Made by a program: the position numbers and the translations under genes. Of a DNA stretch of 64,000 nt, positions 61,071-64,000 are shown piece after piece; the first letter of the stretch is position 1; every line of letters starts with the position of its first letter. Source of the stretch: CAVTOA01 sp963736285. GTDB taxonomy: Bacteria > Actinomycetota > Actinomycetes > Mycobacteriales > QHCE01. The notes beneath the pieces were generated by a model, which made no database searches, was not told the origin of the DNA, and saw nothing but the letters and a program-made list of their open reading frames with translations. The stretch covers positions 1,426,001-1,490,000 of the forward strand of contig CAVTOA010000003.1 in assembly GCA_963736285.1 (NCBI GenBank). Direction: 5' to 3'.

Positions 61071-61518
61071 CCTTTGCCTCACCGCGCCCCCCACTCCTTG
61101 TTTGACCGGTCGTTTTCCCGGCGTTTCTCCGGGAAAACGACCGGTCACGCAGTGTTGAGCCGGATTACCGGTGAGATTCCCGGAGAAACGCCGGGAAAAC
61201 GACCGGTCAAACAAATGTCGGGGCGTCGTGGAGGTTGTGTGAGAGCCGACAGTCGTCCTGTTTACACACTGTGTGAGTGATGCTGCCGGTGTGGGCAAGG
61301 TGTGGTTAGTGCCATAAGCTCTTGCCCTGATTGGAGAATCAGCAGACTCTCCACAAAAAACTTTGACGGCTCCCCACGTCTGATGCTTGCCGAGACAACA
61401 TCCTGTAAGTGAACGGTTAGTACTAGCCAAAGCTAGGTCGACCAGGCATGATGTGGAACGACCCTCCGGTGTGGAGGTGCGTTGGGGAAGACGTTCCTCA
61501 CTGCGCTGGGAGGTTAGC
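61071..61518. other. Intergenic region containing palindromic element copy C
   Basis: About 450 bases without a supported gene. 61099-61213 is the palindromic element; 61214-61500 shows no ribosome site or coding signal. The DUF3145 promoter should lie near its end. Confidence 0.4.
61099..61213. repeat. Composite GACCGGTC palindromic element, copy C
   Basis: The outer arms 61099-61133 and 61179-61213 are a perfect 35-bp inverted repeat. The left arm can alternatively fold with 61129-61147 as a 19-bp hairpin (TGACCGGTCGTTTTCCCGG, loop CGTTTCT). The middle contains ACCGGTGAGATTCCCGG, the same module as in copy B (31.9 kb). It lies just after padR. Confidence 0.85.
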
Positions 61519-62010
61519 GTGCCAACACGAGGAGTTATATACGTCCACTCTGCACCGGCCGCTGTCTGCCCGCATGTTGAGTGGGCGGTGGCTCGGGTAC
61601 TTGGTGTGCCCGTGCGTACAGAATGGACGCCACAACCGGCTGAACGATCCACGTTCCGCACTGAGTGCCAGTGGTCGGGCAAAGTCGGAACAGCTGGCGA
61701 ACTCGCCAATGCGCTGCGTTCTTGGGGCATGCTTCGGTTTGAGGTGACGGAAGAACCCAGCCCCGGAGTCGACGGCGAACGCATCGTGCACGTGCCGGGC
61801 CTCGGGGTTCACCGCAGCACCATGAGTGCCAACGGCGACATTTTGCTCTCTGAGGACCGCATTCGCGCGCTACTCGCGACCGCTACCGGGCCGGATGCGG
61901 TCGCTCATGGGCTAGAGAAGCTTCTCGGCGATGTGTGGGACGACGAGCTTGAGCCTTACCGTCACGCGGGAGACGGCGCACCCGCGGCATTCCTGCACCA
62001 GGTCGTTTAA
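61519..62010 (+). CDS. DUF3145 protein
   Basis: PTRGVIYVHSAPAAVCPHVEWAV and ELANALRSWGMLRFEVTE are the typical blocks of this ~165-residue actinobacterial family, which is usually found beside fatty-acid synthesis genes as here. GTG 61519 has GGGAGG upstream and gives 163 residues; longer frames upstream have no site. Function unknown; cytoplasmic. Confidence 0.88.
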   Translation: MPTRGVIYVHSAPAAVCPHVEWAVARVLGVPVRTEWTPQPAERSTFRTECQWSGKVGTAGELANALRSWGMLRFEVTEEPSPGVDGERIVHVPGLGVHRSTMSANGDILLSEDRIRALLATATGPDAVAHGLEKLLGDVWDDELEPYRHAGDGAPAAFLHQVV

Positions 62011-62175
62011 GAGCGGGCCTTACTTTATGTGACCGGTCAGCGGGCTAAGGGGGCTGGGCCACGGACAGGACTACAAGCGACTGAGCCGAGCGGAGTACGA
62101 GCGTTGTTCGTACTCTCGAGCCGATTGAGCTTGTCGACTGTGGGGACAGGGTCCTCAAACGTTGTCCACACAGGA

Positions 62176-63594
62176 TTACAACGGGATGTTTCCGTGAGCC
62201 CCGCGCCCCGCGGGAGCAGCCGCCAGCGCTTCGGTGATACGGCGACGAGTGTGTGCCGGGTCGATCACCTCGTCGACCGCACCGATTTCCAGTGCTCGCG
62301 TGACACCGCCCGCTTTTTGCTCATGCTCGGCGATGAGTTGCACCCGCAGTGTCTCACGCTCTTCCGCTGGGACGGCCGCGAGTTTCTTGCGGTGCAAGAC
62401 ATTGACCGCCGCCGATGCCCCCATGACCGCCACCTCGGCACTGGGCCACGCGAATACGGCGGTTGCGCCCAGGGAGCGAGAGTTCATGGCGATGTAAGCG
62501 CCACCGAAGGACTTGCGGGTGACTAGTGTGACGCGCGGCACCACGCTTTCGGCGAAGGCGTGCAAGAGCTTTGCGCCTCGCCGCACCACACCGTCCCATT
62601 CCTGACCCACACCAGGCAGGTAGCCGGGAACGTCGACTACTACTACCAACGGGACCCCAAGCGAGTCGCACATGCGCACGAATCGAGCGGCTTTCTCCGC
62701 CGAGACCGCATCCAGACAACCGCCCAATCGCATCGGGTTGTTGGCGATGACCCCTACCGTGCGCCCGGCGAGCCGACCCAAGGTGGTGACCACATTGGGC
62801 GCCCACTTGGCATGAAGCTCCACGCCTTTGTGGTCGAGTAGCCCTTTCACGACCGGCTTGACGTCGTAGGCACGGTTGGGCTCCGCCGGCAACAAGGCGC
62901 CGAGGTCAACGTCGGCGGCGGCGTCGGCGGGAGAGAAGTGACCTTGACTACCCAGCAATGTGCATAGTTCTCGGGCTTGGCCGATCGCATCGGCGTCGGT
63001 CTTGCTTACTATGTGCACCACGCCACTACGACGACCGTGTGGCTCTGGCCCGCCCAAGCGCTCCATGTCGACCTGCTCGCCTGTGACGCTGCGCACGACC
63101 TCCGGGCCTGTCACGAAAACCCGGCCACTGGGGCCCATGATGACGATGTCTGTCAGCGCGGGACCATAGGCGGCACCGCCGGCCGCCGGACCGAGCACCA
63201 CCGAAATCTGTGGCACACGACCAGAAGCCCGCACCATGGCCGCAAACACCAAGCCGACGCCGTCGAGCGCCTCGACTCCCTCGGCCAATCGAGCGCCGCC
63301 GGAATGCCACACACCGATGACGGGAACGCGCTCGCGCACCGCCAGGTCGATCGCGTCGGCAACATGCCGGCAGCCGACCGCACTCATCGCCCCACCCATC
63401 AGTGCTGGGTCGTTCGCAAACGCCACAGCCGGAGCGCCATTGATGTCGCCGCGACCGTATGCCACGCCGGACTCGTCGCGCGGTTGGATCAGCCGCAAAG
63501 TGCCGTCATCGAACACGGTGGCAAGTCGCACCCGTGGATCCCGGAAGTCTAGCTCCTCGGTATTGACAGTGCTGGCAGTGGCTACGGTGCTCAT
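62176..63594 (-). CDS. accD: Acyl-CoA carboxylase carboxyltransferase beta subunit (AccD6-like)
   Basis: Carboxyltransferase of the biotin-dependent acetyl/propionyl-CoA carboxylase. GVWHSGGARLAEGVEAL and GPAAGGAAYGPALTD form the N-half oxyanion site, and GYLPGVGQEW, RKSFGGAYIAMNSRS and WPSAEVAVMG the C-half. 472 residues, slightly shorter than PccB. It lies 54 bases after fabF on the same strand, like kasB-accD6 in mycobacteria, so malonyl-CoA supply for FAS-II is the likely role. Confidence 0.92.
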   Translation of the reverse strand: MSTVATASTVNTEELDFRDPRVRLATVFDDGTLRLIQPRDESGVAYGRGDINGAPAVAFANDPALMGGAMSAVGCRHVADAIDLAVRERVPVIGVWHSGGARLAEGVEALDGVGLVFAAMVRASGRVPQISVVLGPAAGGAAYGPALTDIVIMGPSGRVFVTGPEVVRSVTGEQVDMERLGGPEPHGRRSGVVHIVSKTDADAIGQARELCTLLGSQGHFSPADAAADVDLGALLPAEPNRAYDVKPVVKGLLDHKGVELHAKWAPNVVTTLGRLAGRTVGVIANNPMRLGGCLDAVSAEKAARFVRMCDSLGVPLVVVVDVPGYLPGVGQEWDGVVRRGAKLLHAFAESVVPRVTLVTRKSFGGAYIAMNSRSLGATAVFAWPSAEVAVMGASAAVNVLHRKKLAAVPAEERETLRVQLIAEHEQKAGGVTRALEIGAVDEVIDPAHTRRRITEALAAAPAGRGAHGNIPL

Positions 63595-63648
63595 GAGTGC
63601 CTCCTCGGCAATGTCGCGATGCGACAGACAACGGTCATATGACGAACG

Positions 63649-64000
63649 TCAGCGTGATGGGGTGAACACCAAGGCGACGTTGTGCCCTCCAAACCCGAAT
63701 GAGTCACTGAGGGCGGCGGTAATGGCCATTTCGCGAGGCTTGGTGGCGATGTCGAGCTCCACGTCGTCGTCGACCTCGTCGAGATTGATCGTGGGCGGCA
63801 CCACGCCGTGGTGAATGGCGAGTATCGATGTGATGGCCTCGACCGCTCCCGCAGCGCCCAGCAGGTGGCCCAGCCCGCCCTTGGGTGCGGTGACGACGGG
63901 GTGGTTGCCGATGGCTTTACGAATAGCGAGCGCCTCGGCTACGTCTCCAACAGGTGTAGACGTGGCGTGAGCATTCACATGGTTGACGTCTTCCGGCCGC
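63649..64000 (-). CDS. fabF: Beta-ketoacyl-ACP synthase II, 3' end
   Basis: The C-terminal third of KAS II. VNAHATSTPVGD contains one catalytic His (family NAHGTSTPxGD), PKGGLGHLLGAAGAVEA the Lys and second His, and SDSFGFGGHNVALVF the C-terminal signature. The gene runs off the window end, so only ~116 residues are seen. It is upstream of accD in the same direction. Confidence 0.92.
   Translation of the reverse strand, partial: RPEDVNHVNAHATSTPVGDVAEALAIRKAIGNHPVVTAPKGGLGHLLGAAGAVEAITSILAIHHGVVPPTINLDEVDDDVELDIATKPREMAITAALSDSFGFGGHNVALVFTPSR

Noticed and set aside
1..64000. CRISPR arrays, rRNA genes, riboswitches
   Set aside because: No regularly spaced direct repeats, no rRNA sequence and no recognisable riboswitch core was seen.

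Overview
The window is a contiguous stretch of a high-GC actinomycete chromosome. The evidence is the set of lineage-typical genes: a WhiB regulator, a SigR/RsrA-type redox sigma switch, a zinc-ribbon-less LysX (phosphatidylglycerol lysyltransferase fused to LysRS), an Rv2466c-like mycothiol-linked DsbA protein, a TIGR03086 (MDMPI-type) protein, DUF3145, GTG/TTG starts and many 4-bp GTGA/ATGA overlaps. The genus cannot be fixed from the sequence alone.

Layout. 1-3.3 kb: the end of a proline-rich surface protein and two tail-to-tail EamA-like permease paralogues. 3.4-10.1 kb: a core block rsgA, aroA, SRAP peptidase, whiB, sigR, rsrA, a small biotinyl/lipoyl carrier and a BioF-like protein that lacks the PLP lysine; the order from aroA to the carrier resembles the M. 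tuberculosis Rv3219-Rv3228 neighbourhood. 10.4-13.2 kb: dnaG and two small companions. 13.5-16.5 kb: a decayed island beside tRNA-Asn (frameshifted integrase tail, frameshifted PIN toxin, truncated IS200/IS605 element). 16.6-18.9 kb: a PTS-dependent dihydroxyacetone kinase operon dhaKLM. 19-23.2 kb: membrane protein, thiamine-binding family protein, copC and a copD-ctaG fusion. 23.2-38.9 kb: LysX, two SDR-type proteins, CorA, a DUF4232-like lipoprotein, two further NAD-dependent epimerase-like proteins, a GT39-like membrane glycosyltransferase, a DEAD-box helicase and a Tat/lipoprotein Rieske protein.

39.0-44.3 kb is a four-gene NRPS-independent siderophore operon of desferrioxamine type (decarboxylase, IucA/IucC synthetase, acyltransferase, N-hydroxylase) behind a near-consensus IdeR/DtxR iron box. 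44.6-47.6 kb pairs a DUF574-type methyltransferase with a PAS-GGDEF-EAL protein whose GGDEF motif is degenerate. 47.7-53.4 kb is a surface-glycan locus: GtrA, DUF2142, a natural fusion of a WbpD-like acetyltransferase to a WbpE-like aminotransferase, a WbpB-like dehydrogenase and a GT2 transferase, pointing to a 2,3-diacetamido sugar. 53.6-61.1 kb holds a ceramidase-like hydrolase, a TMEM175-like channel, a methyltransferase, a VapBC pair with a frameshifted toxin, a CAT-anticodon tRNA, the CPWA DsbA-like protein, a frameshifted gene of unknown function and a DUF4097-padR operon with an operator palindrome and a hairpin in its leader. 61.5-64 kb ends in DUF3145, accD and the 3' end of fabF.

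Across the window a family of palindromes built on GACCGGTC/GACCGGTGA recurs at 4.4, 31.9 and 61.1 kb; this and the lysine-less BioF paralogue, the acetyltransferase-aminotransferase fusion and the padR leader are the most interesting observations.
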